Positions 17,362-26,646 are shown, counted from the first letter of the stretch. The stretch: 64,000 nucleotides of DNA from Qipengyuania flava (GCF_011762005.1 NZ_JAASQU010000001.1:248001-312000), one strand, 5' to 3'. Numbers and translations are program-made. Notes: a model not told the origin generated them from the sequence alone.

Positions 17362-17589
17362 ATGGAAGCTGAAGCTGCAAAGCTGCTCGGAGCCGGTCTC
17401 GCCGCTGTTGGTGCCGGTCTCGCCTCGCTGGGTGTCGGTAACGTCTTCGCCAAGTATCTCGAAGGCGCGCTGCGCAACCCGGGTGCCGCAGACGGTCAGC
17501 AGGGCCGCCTGTTCATCGGCTTCGCCGCAGCCGAACTTCTCGGCCTGCTGGCCTTCGTCGTCGCGATGATCCTGATCTTCGTCGCCTAA
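17362..17589 (+). CDS. atpE: ATP synthase F0 subunit c
   Basis: A 75-residue two-helix hairpin proteolipid. Helix 1 is glycine-rich (GAGLAAVGAGLASLGVG), the polar loop is RNPGAADGQQ, and helix 2 carries the ion-binding Glu58 in FAAAELLGL. No sodium-type Gln pattern is seen in helix 1, so proton coupling is likely. AGGAG lies seven bases before the ATG. Confidence 0.97.
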   Translation: MEAEAAKLLGAGLAAVGAGLASLGVGNVFAKYLEGALRNPGAADGQQGRLFIGFAAAELLGLLAFVVAMILIFVA

Positions 17590-17671
17590 GCACGACTGCC
17601 GAAATTGCACCGGCCGGAGCTTCGCCCGGCCGGTGCCGTGATTTTATCGTACCCGCCTTTCGAGAGCTGCC

Positions 17672-18166
17672 ATGCCCCAGATAGCACAGCTTGCCGATAC
17701 ATGGTCCAGCCAGGTCTTCTGGCTACTGGTCTTCTTCGGCATCACCTTCTTCGTCATCGGCCGTGGCATGGTGCCCAAGGTGATGGAAACCGTCGCCCAG
17801 CGTGACGGCCAGATCGCTGCCGACCTCGCAGCTGCCAAGGCTGCGCGCGACGCAGCCGACGAGCAGGAAGAGGCCTGGCGGGTTCGCGAGAACGAGAACC
17901 GTGCGGCTGCGCAGGCGATCGTCGCCAAGGCTAAGGACGAGGCCGCGGCCAAGTCCGAATCCAAGCTCAAGGCAGCGCAAACCCGGCTCGACAAGAAGCT
18001 GGCCGAAGCCGAAACGCGGATCGCAGAAGCGCGCAACGCCGCTCTTACCGAAGTGGAATCGGTCGCGGTCGAGGCCGCGCAGGACATCGTCACCCGGCTT
18101 GCCGGCGTGAAGGTGACCAAGCCCGCCGCCACCAAGGCCGTCAAGGAGGCCATGAGCCATGGCTAG
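17672..18166 (+). CDS. atpF': ATP synthase F0 subunit b' (first of two b-type subunits)
   Basis: A 164-residue protein with one N-terminal helix (VFWLLVFFGITFFVIGRGMVP) followed by a long Ala/Glu/Lys coiled coil. This is the peripheral stalk that holds F1 against rotation. It is followed by a second b-type gene with an 8-bp overlap, the paired b'/b arrangement of alphaproteobacteria and cyanobacteria. The b' versus b label follows gene order. Confidence 0.92.
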   Translation: MPQIAQLADTWSSQVFWLLVFFGITFFVIGRGMVPKVMETVAQRDGQIAADLAAAKAARDAADEQEEAWRVRENENRAAAQAIVAKAKDEAAAKSESKLKAAQTRLDKKLAEAETRIAEARNAALTEVESVAVEAAQDIVTRLAGVKVTKPAATKAVKEAMSHG

Positions 18167-18731
18167 TCCCGCCCCCGAAGTGTTCGCTACCGAAGCCGCG
18201 CAGACCATGGTCGACGATGGCAATGGCGGCGCACCGGTCCATGTCGAACCCGAACTGTGGGGCCTTGCGCCGTTCCAGATCGTCTCGATCTCGATGCTTG
18301 TCCTTCTGCTGTTCGCCTTCTTCGGTGCCAAGGTCCACAAGTCGTTGGGCGCCGGGATCGACGGCAAGATCGCCGCGATCAAGGACCAGCTCGAAGAAGC
18401 CAAGCAGCTGCGGGCAGAAGCCGAAGCGCTTCGCCAGGAATATGCCGACAAGATCGCCGGTGCCGAAAAGGATGCCGAAGCCATGCTCGCCAATGCGCAG
18501 CATGAAGCCGACGCCATCCTCGAGAAGGCCGAAGCCGACAGCAAGGCGATGGTCGAGCGCCGCAAGCGCATGGCCGAAGACAAGATCGCCGCAGCTGAGC
18601 GCGAAGCGGTCGAAGACGTGCGCAATCGCGCGGTGAATGCGGCCACCACCGCGAGCCGCAAGCTGATTGCCGACAAGCACGATGCCGAAGCCGACAAGGC
18701 GCTGGCCGACCAGGTCATCGCCGGGATCTGA
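18159..18731 (+). CDS. atpF: ATP synthase F0 subunit b
   Basis: A 190-residue second stalk subunit. A 40-residue N-terminal extension precedes the membrane helix (FQIVSISMLVLLLFAFFG), then a coiled coil rich in EAEA and ADK repeats runs to the end. It probably forms a heterodimer with the preceding b' subunit. It is the last gene of the F0 operon, closed by an intrinsic terminator 27 bp after the stop. Confidence 0.93.
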   Translation: MASPAPEVFATEAAQTMVDDGNGGAPVHVEPELWGLAPFQIVSISMLVLLLFAFFGAKVHKSLGAGIDGKIAAIKDQLEEAKQLRAEAEALRQEYADKIAGAEKDAEAMLANAQHEADAILEKAEADSKAMVERRKRMAEDKIAAAEREAVEDVRNRAVNAATTASRKLIADKHDAEADKALADQVIAGI

Positions 18732-18757
18732 TATTCGGCGATCTCGAGGCAATCGAG

Positions 18758-18784
18758 AGGGCGGTCCCTAGGGGCCGCCCTTTT
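18758..18784 (+). terminator. Intrinsic terminator of the F0 atp operon
   Basis: GGGCGG at 18759-18764 pairs with CCGCCC at 18775-18780. An inner CCC/GGG pair extends the stem across a bulged T, and TTTT follows. It stands 27 bp after atpF and just before the convergent quinone oxidoreductase stop. Confidence 0.85.
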
Positions 18785-18788
18785 CGTA

Positions 18789-19754
18789 TCAGGGCTCGAG
18801 CACGAGCTTCCCGATGATGTCTCCATTGGCCATGGCATCGAACGCCTCGCGCCAGCGATCGAGCGGAAGAACGCGGTCGACATGCGGGGCGATGCGCTTC
18901 CCCGTAGCGAGTTCATCGATCGCTTCGGCCACCCGCGCACCGCGCGCGGGAAAGCGTCGCGCATATTCACCCGCGCGCACGCCGACCACCGAAAAGCCTT
19001 TGATCAGCGGAATGTTCACTGCAATTTCGGGGATGCGGCCTGAAACGAAGCCGATCACCAGCAGCTTGCCGCCGAACGCTACGCAGCGGGTGCTCTCATG
19101 GAAAACATCGCCGCCGATGGGGTCATAGACCAGATCGCACAGCCGGCCATCGGTCAGTTCCGCGATATCGTCGCGGAACCGGCCGGTATTGACGATGACA
19201 GCGTCAGGCCGGGCGACGCGTTCGAGCGCCTCGATCTTGTCTTCGCGATGCGTGGCGGCAATCACCTTTGCACCGAGTGCGCGCGCGAGATCGCAGGCGG
19301 CGAGTCCGACGCCTCCGCTCGCGCCGTGGACAAGCACCGTCTGCCCCGCCTCAAGCCCGCCGATTTCGACCAGCGCGACATAGGCGGTGTGATAGGCCGC
19401 TCCCATCGCAGCGGCCTGCGCGAAGTCGAGCCCTTGCGGGATCTTGCGCAGCGAGGCGGCGGGGAGGGCGACATAATCGGCGAAGGCACCGGTCTTCGCT
19501 CCCCCCATAACGGCGTCACCGGCTACAAATCCGCTGTCTGCTCCGGCCTCGACAATTTCGCCTGCCATTTCGAGACCCGATACGAAAGGCGGCTCGGGTT
19601 TAAACTGGTACTTGCCCTGCGTCATCAGCAGGTCGGGGTAATTGAGCGATGCCGCGCGCACGCGGATCAGAACCTCGCCCCGCGGTTGGTCGGTTTGGCG
19701 GAGTGCGACACCGGAAAGATCGGGTGAAAGCCGCGAAACGACGAGCGCTTTCAT
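18789..19754 (-). CDS. NADPH:quinone oxidoreductase (zinc-free MDR family)
   Basis: A 321-residue medium-chain dehydrogenase/reductase. The GroES-like N-terminal part has VRAASLNYPDLLMTQGKYQ and PFVSGLEMAGEIVE. The Rossmann half has VLVHGASGGVGLAACDLA. Cys/His zinc ligands of classical alcohol dehydrogenases are absent, as in QOR and crotonyl-CoA-type members. The true substrate is not predictable. Start at 19754 (MKALVVSRL). The open frame further upstream is out-of-frame gloB. It follows gloB by 4 bp. Confidence 0.88.
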   Translation of the reverse strand: MKALVVSRLSPDLSGVALRQTDQPRGEVLIRVRAASLNYPDLLMTQGKYQFKPEPPFVSGLEMAGEIVEAGADSGFVAGDAVMGGAKTGAFADYVALPAASLRKIPQGLDFAQAAAMGAAYHTAYVALVEIGGLEAGQTVLVHGASGGVGLAACDLARALGAKVIAATHREDKIEALERVARPDAVIVNTGRFRDDIAELTDGRLCDLVYDPIGGDVFHESTRCVAFGGKLLVIGFVSGRIPEIAVNIPLIKGFSVVGVRAGEYARRFPARGARVAEAIDELATGKRIAPHVDRVLPLDRWREAFDAMANGDIIGKLVLEP

Positions 19755-19758
19755 GGCT

Positions 19759-20514
19759 TCAGAAATTGTCCTTGGCCGTACGCAGCGCGGCGAAGGTTTC
19801 GGCGGGGCTTGTCCCGCCCCAGCGATCGCGCAGGTCCGGCTTATCGGCGCGCAGGAAGGGGTTGGTCGCCAGTTCGCGTGAGAGCAGCGTGGGAACGGTC
19901 GGTTCGCCTTTCGCGCGCTTCTCGTCGATGCGTGCGGCGTAGAGCCTGAGTTCGGGATTGTCCGGATCGGCATGGAGCGCGAATTGCGCATTCGCCTGCG
20001 TGTATTCATGCGCGCAATAGAGGACGGTATTATCGGGCAATTGCCGGATACGGTCCAGACTGTTCCAGAACTGCTCCGGCTCGCCTTCGAACATGCGACC
20101 GCAACCGAGCGCGAAGACGCTGTCGCCGACGAAGGCCATGTCGGCCTCGGCAAGATGATAGGCGACGTGCCCGTTCGTGTGGCCCGACACATCGATCACG
20201 CGTGCGTTCCACTTGCCGAGCGCGACGCTGTCGCCATTGCCGACCACGCGGTCGATCGGGGTCAGCTTCTCCACCTCCTGCGGCGCGACCACGGTGGCAC
20301 CGGTCGCCTCTGCGATCGCCTTGTTCCCGCCCGCATGGTCGGGATGCCAGTGCGTGTTCCAGATTTGCGTGATCCGCCATCCCCTGGCTTCGGCTTGCTT
20401 CAGGTATTCTGCCCCGTCGGGCGTATCGATCGCCGCGGTCTCGCCGCTGTCGGGATCGTGGAGCAGGAAACCGTAATTGTCGGTCAGGCAGGGAAACTGG
20501 TGAACTTGGAGCAT
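19759..20514 (-). CDS. gloB: Hydroxyacylglutathione hydrolase (glyoxalase II)
   Basis: Hydrolyses S-lactoylglutathione in methylglyoxal detoxification. The metallo-beta-lactamase motif THWHPDHAGG supplies the H-x-H-x-D-H ligands. SGHTNGHVAYH and FVGDSVFALGCGRMFEG give further metal and family residues, and CAHEYT is the third His. The length of 251 residues is typical. Cotranscribed with the downstream oxidoreductase. It is also convergent-free of rpsA, being downstream of it on the same strand behind a terminator hairpin. Confidence 0.95.
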   Translation of the reverse strand: MLQVHQFPCLTDNYGFLLHDPDSGETAAIDTPDGAEYLKQAEARGWRITQIWNTHWHPDHAGGNKAIAEATGATVVAPQEVEKLTPIDRVVGNGDSVALGKWNARVIDVSGHTNGHVAYHLAEADMAFVGDSVFALGCGRMFEGEPEQFWNSLDRIRQLPDNTVLYCAHEYTQANAQFALHADPDNPELRLYAARIDEKRAKGEPTVPTLLSRELATNPFLRADKPDLRDRWGGTSPAETFAALRTAKDNF

Positions 20515-20545
20515 GAGGGGAGATTAGGCATCCATGCGCCAAAGG

Positions 20546-20580
20546 GAAAGGCCCGCCTGCCGGAGTGGCAAGCGGGCCTT
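20546..20580 (-). terminator. Intrinsic terminator downstream of rpsA
   Basis: AAGGCCCGC at 20548-20556 pairs perfectly with GCGGGCCTT at 20572-20580, a nine-base stem with a 15-base loop. Read leftward after the rpsA stop at 20611 it is followed by a broken T-run (TTTCCCTTT). It ends the rpsA transcript just before gloB starts. Confidence 0.75.
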
Positions 20581-20610
20581 CCTGAATACCCTTGAGAAGG
20601 GTGGAAGAGC

Positions 20611-22314
20611 TTAGTCTTCCTTCTTCTTCAGCGCTTCGCCGAGGATGTCGCCGAGCGAGGCACCCGAGTCCGACGAACCGAACTGTGCAACCGCTTCCTT
20701 CTCTTCGGCGATCTGACGCGCCTTGATCGAGAAGTTGGGCTTCTTCGAACGGTCGAAGCCGATGACCAGTGCATCGACCTTGCCGCCGACCTGGAAGCGG
20801 TCGGGACGCTGTTCGTCGCGATCGCGGCCGAGGTCGCTGCGCTTGATGAAGCCGGTGGCGCCGTCTTCACCGACCTGCACTTCGAGACCGCCATCGCGGA
20901 CTTCGAGGATGGTGACGGTGACGGTTTCGCCCTTGCGGACGGTGCCCGCGGCGCCGGCTTCGGTCGGTGCACCCTTTTCGAGCTGCTTCATGCCGAGGCT
21001 GATGCGCTCCTTGTCGGTGTCGACGTCGAGCACGACGGCTTCGACCTGCTCGCCCTTGCGGTGCAGGGCAAGCGCGTCTTCACCCGAGATGCCCCAGGCG
21101 ATGTCCGACATGTGGACCATGCCGTCGACGTCGCCGTCGAGGCCGATGAACAGGCCGAATTCGGTGGCGTTCTTGACTTCGCCTTCGACCTTCGAGCCAA
21201 CCGGGTGCTTCTCGGCGAACTCTTCCCACGGATTGCGCTGGGCCTGCTTGAGGCCGAGGCTGATGCGACGCTTCTCGCTGTCGACCTCGAGAACCATGAC
21301 CTCGACTTCCTGCGAGGTCGAGACGATCTTGCCCGGGTGGACGTTCTTCTTGGTCCAGCTCATTTCCGAAACGTGGACCAGGCCTTCGATGCCCGGCTCG
21401 ATTTCGACGAAGGCGCCGTATTCGGTGATGTTGGTGACGGTACCGGTCATCTTCATGCCGACCGGGTACTTTGCCGAAACGCCATCCCACGGATCCGATT
21501 CCAGCTGCTTCATGCCGAGGCTGATGCGCTGGGTTTCTTCGTTGATGCGGATGATCTGGACGGTAACGGTCTGGCCGATCTCGATCATCTCGCTGGGGTG
21601 GTTGACGCGCTTGTAGCTCATGTCGGTGACGTGGAGCAGGCCGTCGATACCGCCGAGGTCGACGAAAGCGCCGTAATCGGTGATGTTCTTGACGACGCCG
21701 TCGATCACCTGGCCTTCGGCCAACTTGTCGATCAGCTCGCTGCGCTGTTCGGCGCGGGTTTCTTCAAGCACGGCGCGGCGCGACACGACGATGTTGCCGC
21801 GACGACGGTCCATCTTGAGGATCTGGAAAGGCTGGGCCATGTCCATCAGCGGGGTGACATCGCGCACGGGGCGGATGTCGACCTGGCTGCCGGGCAGGAA
21901 GGCCACGGCGCCGTCGAGGTCGACGGTGAAGCCGCCCTTGACGCGGCCGAAGATGCGGCCTTCGACGCGCTTGCCTTCGCCGAATTCGTTCTCGAGCTTG
22001 TCCCAAGCGGCTTCGCGGCGGGCGCGGTCGCGGCTGAGCATTGCTTCGCCTTCGGCGTTCTCGACGCGGTCGACATAGACTTCGACTTCATCGCCGACGC
22101 CGGGAGCGGTTTCGCTTTCCGAACGCTGGAATTCCTTGAGGTCGACGCGGCCTTCGCTCTTCAGGCCGACATCGATGTGCGCCATGCCGTTTTCGATGGC
22201 GGTGACGGTGCCCTTGACGACGCGGCCTTCGAAGCCGCCGTCATCGGCGCCGCCGAGCTGCTCGTCGAGCATTTTCGCGAAATCATCGCGCGTGGGATTG
22301 GCTGCAGTTGCCAT
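20611..22314 (-). CDS. rpsA: 30S ribosomal protein S1
   Basis: A 567-residue protein with six tandem S1 (OB-fold) domains. Repeated signatures include VVKNITDYGAFVDLGGIDGLLHVTDMSY and TVTNITEYGAFVEIEPGIEGLVHVSEMSW, each split here by variable residues. It binds mRNA on the 30S platform and helps unfold leaders. The end is lysine/glutamate-rich (EALKKKED). In many proteobacteria rpsA directly follows cmk. Here a rightward HD-GYP gene lies between them, so rpsA must have its own promoter in the 315-bp divergent spacer. Confidence 0.98.
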   Translation of the reverse strand: MATAANPTRDDFAKMLDEQLGGADDGGFEGRVVKGTVTAIENGMAHIDVGLKSEGRVDLKEFQRSESETAPGVGDEVEVYVDRVENAEGEAMLSRDRARREAAWDKLENEFGEGKRVEGRIFGRVKGGFTVDLDGAVAFLPGSQVDIRPVRDVTPLMDMAQPFQILKMDRRRGNIVVSRRAVLEETRAEQRSELIDKLAEGQVIDGVVKNITDYGAFVDLGGIDGLLHVTDMSYKRVNHPSEMIEIGQTVTVQIIRINEETQRISLGMKQLESDPWDGVSAKYPVGMKMTGTVTNITEYGAFVEIEPGIEGLVHVSEMSWTKKNVHPGKIVSTSQEVEVMVLEVDSEKRRISLGLKQAQRNPWEEFAEKHPVGSKVEGEVKNATEFGLFIGLDGDVDGMVHMSDIAWGISGEDALALHRKGEQVEAVVLDVDTDKERISLGMKQLEKGAPTEAGAAGTVRKGETVTVTILEVRDGGLEVQVGEDGATGFIKRSDLGRDRDEQRPDRFQVGGKVDALVIGFDRSKKPNFSIKARQIAEEKEAVAQFGSSDSGASLGDILGEALKKKED

Positions 22315-22629
22315 GTGTGTGTAGTCCTAACTTACGTTTGCTACCGGCCACCGGTTTTACCGGGGTCTTTACCCGTCTCTGCGCACCATTACGCAGGCCA
22401 ACGGGGCAAGAGGGCCGCTATCTCCCGCGAGGCCGGATGCCAGCGCGGAAGTCCTTTCAATCGGGGATTGAGAGAACGGGCGCGCGCCTAGTCGAAAGTT
22501 ACGCCAAAGGCAAGCAAATGCTGCGTTGTGGCACGCTGACCGCATTAGCACTTTCTTTCCGGTTGGCGCGATAACCGAGGGGGGCATGGGCGGCGTGATG
22601 CGAGCGTTGCGCGAACGGGATCGAACCGA
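22315..22629. promoter_or_regulatory. Divergent rpsA / HD-GYP control region
   Basis: 315 bp without a gene, holding the leader and promoter of rpsA (leftward) and of the HD-GYP gene (rightward). A short perfect palindrome, TCAATC-GGG-GATTGA, lies at 22457-22471. S1 synthesis is autoregulated through its leader in many bacteria, but I cannot point to the structure here. No convincing -35/-10 pair was identified on either strand. Confidence 0.45.
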
Positions 22630-23928
22630 ATGGAATACAGGATTGCGCCGGAGGATGTCAGGGTCGGCATGTTCGTGCGCGGATTCGGGGGAAGTTGGCT
22701 CGACCATCCATTCTGGTTCGCCCGGTTCGCCGTCAAGGCAAGGCATCTCGCGCGACTGCAAGCGGCAGACGTACCCTATATCGTGATCGATGACGAGCGC
22801 GGCATTGGCCCGACAAGCGCATCGCAGGCGCCGATCGCGCCTCGCGCAGCGGAGATATGCGAGGTCCGCCCGAAGAACACACGATCCCATGGTCGTGCCG
22901 GGGGAGGCAATCCGGGCAAGCGTAGGATACCCTCCGGGTCCGGTTCGCGGGCACGCAACGACGCGAAGGCGCAGACCAGAACGCTGGTGGCGCGTTCGCT
23001 TCGGATCATGCGCGACACTTTCGCACGGATCCGTGCGGGGCGCACCATCGAACTGGGTACTTTCGAGGAACTCGTCGGCGACATCGTGTCCACCGCAGGG
23101 CATTGCCCGCGCACGCTGATCGAGACGATCCGCCTCAAGCAGAAGGACGAGTACACCCATCTGCATTCGGTCGCGGTCGCGACGCTGATGGTGAATGTCG
23201 CACGCCAGCTCGGGCGCAGCGAGCAAGAGGTCTACGAATACGGCCTTGCCGGGCTGTTCCACGATATCGGCAAGGTCCGCGTCGACGATGCGATCCTCGG
23301 CAAGGAAGGTAGCCTCAGCGCCGAGGAATTCGACCTTGTCCGTGCGCATCCGCAGGACGGCTTCGATATTCTCCGAGCCACACCGGGACTTCCCGACGCC
23401 GCGCTCGATGTCTGCCTCCACCATCACGAACGTCCCGACGGCAAGGGTTATCCTTTCGGCCTCGCAGGGGAGGCACTGTCCGAGGTCGCCCGGCTCGGCG
23501 CCATCTGCGACGTCTATGACGCGCTGACCTCCGACCGGGCCTACAAGAGCGCCTGGTCCCCTGTCGATGCCGTGACCGCAATGTGGGGCTGGGACGGGCA
23601 GTTCGATCGCGATTTGCTGTTTGCCTTCATGCACAGCATCGGCGTGTTCCCGACCGGCATGGTGCTTGCGCTGGATGACGACCAACTCGCGCTGGTGCTC
23701 GAACCCAGAAGCGCCGCCCATCGCTCGCGTCTGCTGGTTTTTTTCTCGACTGCAACGCGCAGCGCATTACCGGCAGTCGAAGTCCCGATCGGCAAAGCGC
23801 GGGGCAACTGCCGCATTACCGCTCCGGTCGATCCCGCAGATTTCGGGATTCGCGCCGAGGACTGCGAGGAGGCGAACCTGCGCAGTGCCGATTGGACCTG
23901 CGCGACACCCGGCACTCTCGCCGCCTGA
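22630..23928 (+). CDS. HD-GYP domain cyclic-di-GMP phosphodiesterase
   Basis: 432 residues. A DUF3391-like N-terminal part (residues 1-60, RVGMFVRGFGGSWLDHPFW) is followed by a basic, disordered linker, then the HD-GYP domain. The metal motif HDIGK is at residues 211-215 and HHHERPDGKGYP at 264-275, with the GYP triad intact. DALTSDRAYK follows. All known catalytic residues seem present, so it should degrade c-di-GMP to pGpG or GMP. The last 90 residues match no domain I recognise. It sits between cmk and rpsA on the opposite strand. Confidence 0.93.
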   Translation: MEYRIAPEDVRVGMFVRGFGGSWLDHPFWFARFAVKARHLARLQAADVPYIVIDDERGIGPTSASQAPIAPRAAEICEVRPKNTRSHGRAGGGNPGKRRIPSGSGSRARNDAKAQTRTLVARSLRIMRDTFARIRAGRTIELGTFEELVGDIVSTAGHCPRTLIETIRLKQKDEYTHLHSVAVATLMVNVARQLGRSEQEVYEYGLAGLFHDIGKVRVDDAILGKEGSLSAEEFDLVRAHPQDGFDILRATPGLPDAALDVCLHHHERPDGKGYPFGLAGEALSEVARLGAICDVYDALTSDRAYKSAWSPVDAVTAMWGWDGQFDRDLLFAFMHSIGVFPTGMVLALDDDQLALVLEPRSAAHRSRLLVFFSTATRSALPAVEVPIGKARGNCRITAPVDPADFGIRAEDCEEANLRSADWTCATPGTLAA

Positions 23929-23938
23929 CAAACGCCGC

Positions 23939-24559
23939 TCAACGCATGGCGAGGTCGACCGCCTCGATCGCAGCGGCGATCGCTTCCTCGCGGTCGAGTG
24001 CGCTGGTGTCGATCACGCGGGCATCGTCGGCGGGGACCAGCGGGGCCACTGCGCGGTTGCGGTCGCGTTCGTCGCGGCGCCGCAGATCATCCTGGATCTC
24101 GAGCAGGTTCACGCCCGCACCACGCTCGCGCATTTCGAGGAAGCGGCGTTGCGCGCGCGCTTCCACGCTGGCGGTGACAAACAGCTTGGCCTGAGCCTCG
24201 GGCGCGATCACCGTGCCGATGTCGCGCCCGTCGAGCACGGCGCCGCCCGCTTGCGTGGCGAAATTGCGTTGCCGTTCGAACAGCGCCTGCCGGACCGCGG
24301 GATGGACCGACACGCGGCTCGCCAGCCCGCCGGTCTGTTCATCGCGCAATTGCGGATCGTCGAGCAGGTGATCGGGGAAGGCGGTTGCGCCCAGAGCATC
24401 GCCCGGATCGTCCGGGTCGCCGCCGTCGAGAAATACCTGACGGCCGACCGCGCGATAGAGCAGCCCGGTATCGAGATGCGGCAGCCCGTAATGCCTGGCG
24501 AGTGCCTTGGCGATGGTGCCCTTGCCCGAAGCGGTGGGGCCGTCGACGGCGATGATCAT
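23939..24559 (-). CDS. cmk: Cytidylate kinase
   Basis: Phosphorylates CMP and dCMP. The P-loop GPTASGKGTIAKALARHYG lies near the start, with LPHLDTGLLYRAVG after it and DGRDIGTVI in the middle. The short length of 206 residues is normal for alphaproteobacteria. Its ATG overlaps the stop of the upstream membrane-protein gene by 4 bp, continuing the aroA operon. Confidence 0.96.
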   Translation of the reverse strand: MIIAVDGPTASGKGTIAKALARHYGLPHLDTGLLYRAVGRQVFLDGGDPDDPGDALGATAFPDHLLDDPQLRDEQTGGLASRVSVHPAVRQALFERQRNFATQAGGAVLDGRDIGTVIAPEAQAKLFVTASVEARAQRRFLEMRERGAGVNLLEIQDDLRRRDERDRNRAVAPLVPADDARVIDTSALDREEAIAAAIEAVDLAMR

Positions 24560-24825
24560 GCTTCACGCTCCCGTGTCGTGCGGCCGCTGCGCAATGCCTT
24601 GACGATGCCGTAGATCGCGATCGAAGCCCAGAAGCCTTCGAGCACGAGGCTGGGCCAATTGGTGTGGAACACCAGCGAAACGGTCAACAGCGCCGCGCCC
24701 ATCAGATTGGTTCCGTGCAGGATGAACGGATTGGGTTCGTCCCTGAAGGTCAGATAGGCATAGGCGGCGATGATGCAGGCGGTCCCGCAGAAGCCCACGT
24801 AGCTGGCCCAGTCGAGCCCGTTCAC
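24556..24825 (-). CDS. Small three-helix membrane protein, CBU_0592-like
   Basis: 89 residues with three predicted helices: YVGFCGTACIIAAYAYLTF, LMGAALLTVSLVF and LVLEGFWASIAIYGIVKAL. The layout and the FRDEPNPFILHGTNLMGA loop look like the small CBU_0592-type family, whose function is unknown. The tail is basic and acidic (RTTREREA). It overlaps both aroA and cmk by four bases, so it is translated as part of that operon. Confidence 0.7.
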   Translation of the reverse strand: MNGLDWASYVGFCGTACIIAAYAYLTFRDEPNPFILHGTNLMGAALLTVSLVFHTNWPSLVLEGFWASIAIYGIVKALRSGRTTREREA

Positions 24826-26129
24826 GACGCCGCCTCGGCGAGGAGGTCGAGGAAATTGGGGAAGCTGGTGGCGATCGGTTCGGCACTGTCGATCTCGACT
24901 CCGGCCTCGCTGGCGATCCCAGCGACCGCCATGCTCATGGCGATGCGATGGTCGAGATGGGTGGCGACGATGCCGCCACCCGCCAGCGGCGTGCCACCCG
25001 AACCTTCGATGGTGAGACCATCTTCGTCCTCTTCCACCTGCGCGCCCGCGACACGCAGCGCGCTGGCCATGGCCGCCAGGCGGTCGCTTTCCTTGACGCG
25101 CAATTCCTCGAGTCCGCGGGTGACCGTGGTCCCCTTGGCGAGCGTCGCGGCCACAAAGAGAACGGGAAATTCGTCGATCATGCTCGGAGCGATGGCGGGA
25201 TCGACCTCGATGCCGTTCAGCGGCGCATGGCGGATGCGCAGATCTGCCACCGGCTCGCCGCCGACTTCGCGCGGGTCGAGCCTCTCGATCGCTGCGCCCA
25301 TCTGTTCGAGCACCCGGAAGATGCCGTCGCGCGTCGGGTTGAGCCCGACATTCTCGATCACGAGATCGCTTTCGGGGACGATGCTGGCGGCGACCGCGAA
25401 GAAGGCGGCCGACGATGGATCACCCGGGACGTCGATGTCGCAGGGTTTGAGGTCGGCGGGGCCTTGGATCCGGATTATTCGTTCCCCGTTTTCTTCCTCG
25501 ACCGTCAGTTCGGCACCGAAACCGCGCAGCATGCGTTCGGTATGGTCGCGCGTGGGCACGGGTTCGATCACGCTGGTGATGCCCGGCGTGTTGAGACCTG
25601 CCAGCAGCACCGCGCTCTTGACCTGCGCGCTGGCGACGGGGAGGCGATAGCTGATCGGGACCGCGGGTTGCATCCCTTCCATCATCAGCGGCAGCGTGCC
25701 ACCGGGGGAGGGGGTGAAGGACGCGCCCATCGTCGACAGCGGGTCGATGACGCGGCCCATCGGGCGCCTGGACAGGCTGGCATCGCCGGTGAAGGCGGCG
25801 GTGATGCCGTGGCTGGCCAGGAGGCCCATGAGCAGGCGGGTCGAGGTGCCCGAATTGCCCATGTCGAGCGCTTGCGGCGGTTGCAGCAGTCCGCCCACAC
25901 CGACGCCGTCGACGATCCATTCGTCACCATCGCGAGCGATCGCGGCCCCCATCGCGCGCAGAGCGGCGGCGGTGGCCAGCACGTCCTCGCCCTCGAGCAG
26001 GCCCTTGATCCGGCTGCGCCCGACTGCCAGTGCGCCGAACATCAGGGCGCGGTGGCTGATCGACTTGTCGCCGGGAACGCGGATTCGTCCGGTCAGCGGT
26101 CCGGCGGGCATGAAGCGGTGGGCGGTCAA
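24822..26129 (-). CDS. aroA: 3-phosphoshikimate 1-carboxyvinyltransferase (EPSP synthase)
   Basis: Sixth step of the shikimate pathway. Seen: [18 protein letters not shown] near the N-terminus, with the Lys and Ser that contact substrate. [17 protein letters not shown] is the second signature. [20 protein letters not shown]-type sequence is present toward the end as [17 protein letters not shown], and [12 protein letters not shown] closes it. At 435 residues it is a normal AroA. It heads the aroA / membrane protein / cmk operon. The 169 bp upstream is shared with the divergent TIGR02300 gene. Confidence 0.97.
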   Translation of the reverse strand: MTAHRFMPAGPLTGRIRVPGDKSISHRALMFGALAVGRSRIKGLLEGEDVLATAAALRAMGAAIARDGDEWIVDGVGVGGLLQPPQALDMGNSGTSTRLLMGLLASHGITAAFTGDASLSRRPMGRVIDPLSTMGASFTPSPGGTLPLMMEGMQPAVPISYRLPVASAQVKSAVLLAGLNTPGITSVIEPVPTRDHTERMLRGFGAELTVEEENGERIIRIQGPADLKPCDIDVPGDPSSAAFFAVAASIVPESDLVIENVGLNPTRDGIFRVLEQMGAAIERLDPREVGGEPVADLRIRHAPLNGIEVDPAIAPSMIDEFPVLFVAATLAKGTTVTRGLEELRVKESDRLAAMASALRVAGAQVEEDEDGLTIEGSGGTPLAGGGIVATHLDHRIAMSMAVAGIASEAGVEIDSAEPIATSFPNFLDLLAEAAS

Positions 26130-26298
26130 GCGATTGTCCCATTGGCCAAGGTGGTGGAAGGCGGCGCTTTGACAGTGGCAATGCGTTCTGGCAAGGCGCG
26201 CGCGCTGTTGATTCCTGCATGGCAGGTTCCCATCAATACGATTACGAATTCACGGCTCCGCGGCACGATGCCCGGGGCGGCAGACTCAAGGATTACAC

Positions 26299-26646
26299 AT
26301 GGTCAAACCGGAATGGGGCACCAAGCGGACCTGCCCGAACTGTGGCACCCGCTTCTACGATCTGAACAAGGAAGATCCCGTCACCTGCATCGAATGCGGT
26401 GAGGAATGGACGCCGGAGCCGGTGCTCAAATCGAAGCAGCCGATCCTTGCCGAGGAAGAGTCCAAGAAGAAGAAGGACGCCGAGGCCGACAGCGATCTGG
26501 GCGGTGACGACGACGAGGACGATCTCGACATCGACATCGACGAAGACGGCGATTCGCCCGATAACGAGGTGGACCTCGGCGGCGATGACGACCTCGGCGT
26601 GGAAACCAAGTCGAAGGGCGATGACGACGACGCCGACGAAAGCTGA
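26299..26646 (+). CDS. TIGR02300 family zinc-ribbon acidic protein
   Basis: A 115-residue protein of the alphaproteobacterial TIGR02300 family. The N-terminal zinc ribbon has CPNCGTRFYDLNKEDP then CIECGEEW, four Cys ligands with the FYDLN motif that names the family. From residue 55 to the end it is almost only Asp, Glu and Lys with some Gly and Ser. Function is unknown. AAGGA precedes the ATG. Divergent from aroA. The stop is 91 bp before tRNA-Ala. Confidence 0.92.
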   Translation: MVKPEWGTKRTCPNCGTRFYDLNKEDPVTCIECGEEWTPEPVLKSKQPILAEEESKKKKDAEADSDLGGDDDEDDLDIDIDEDGDSPDNEVDLGGDDDLGVETKSKGDDDDADES

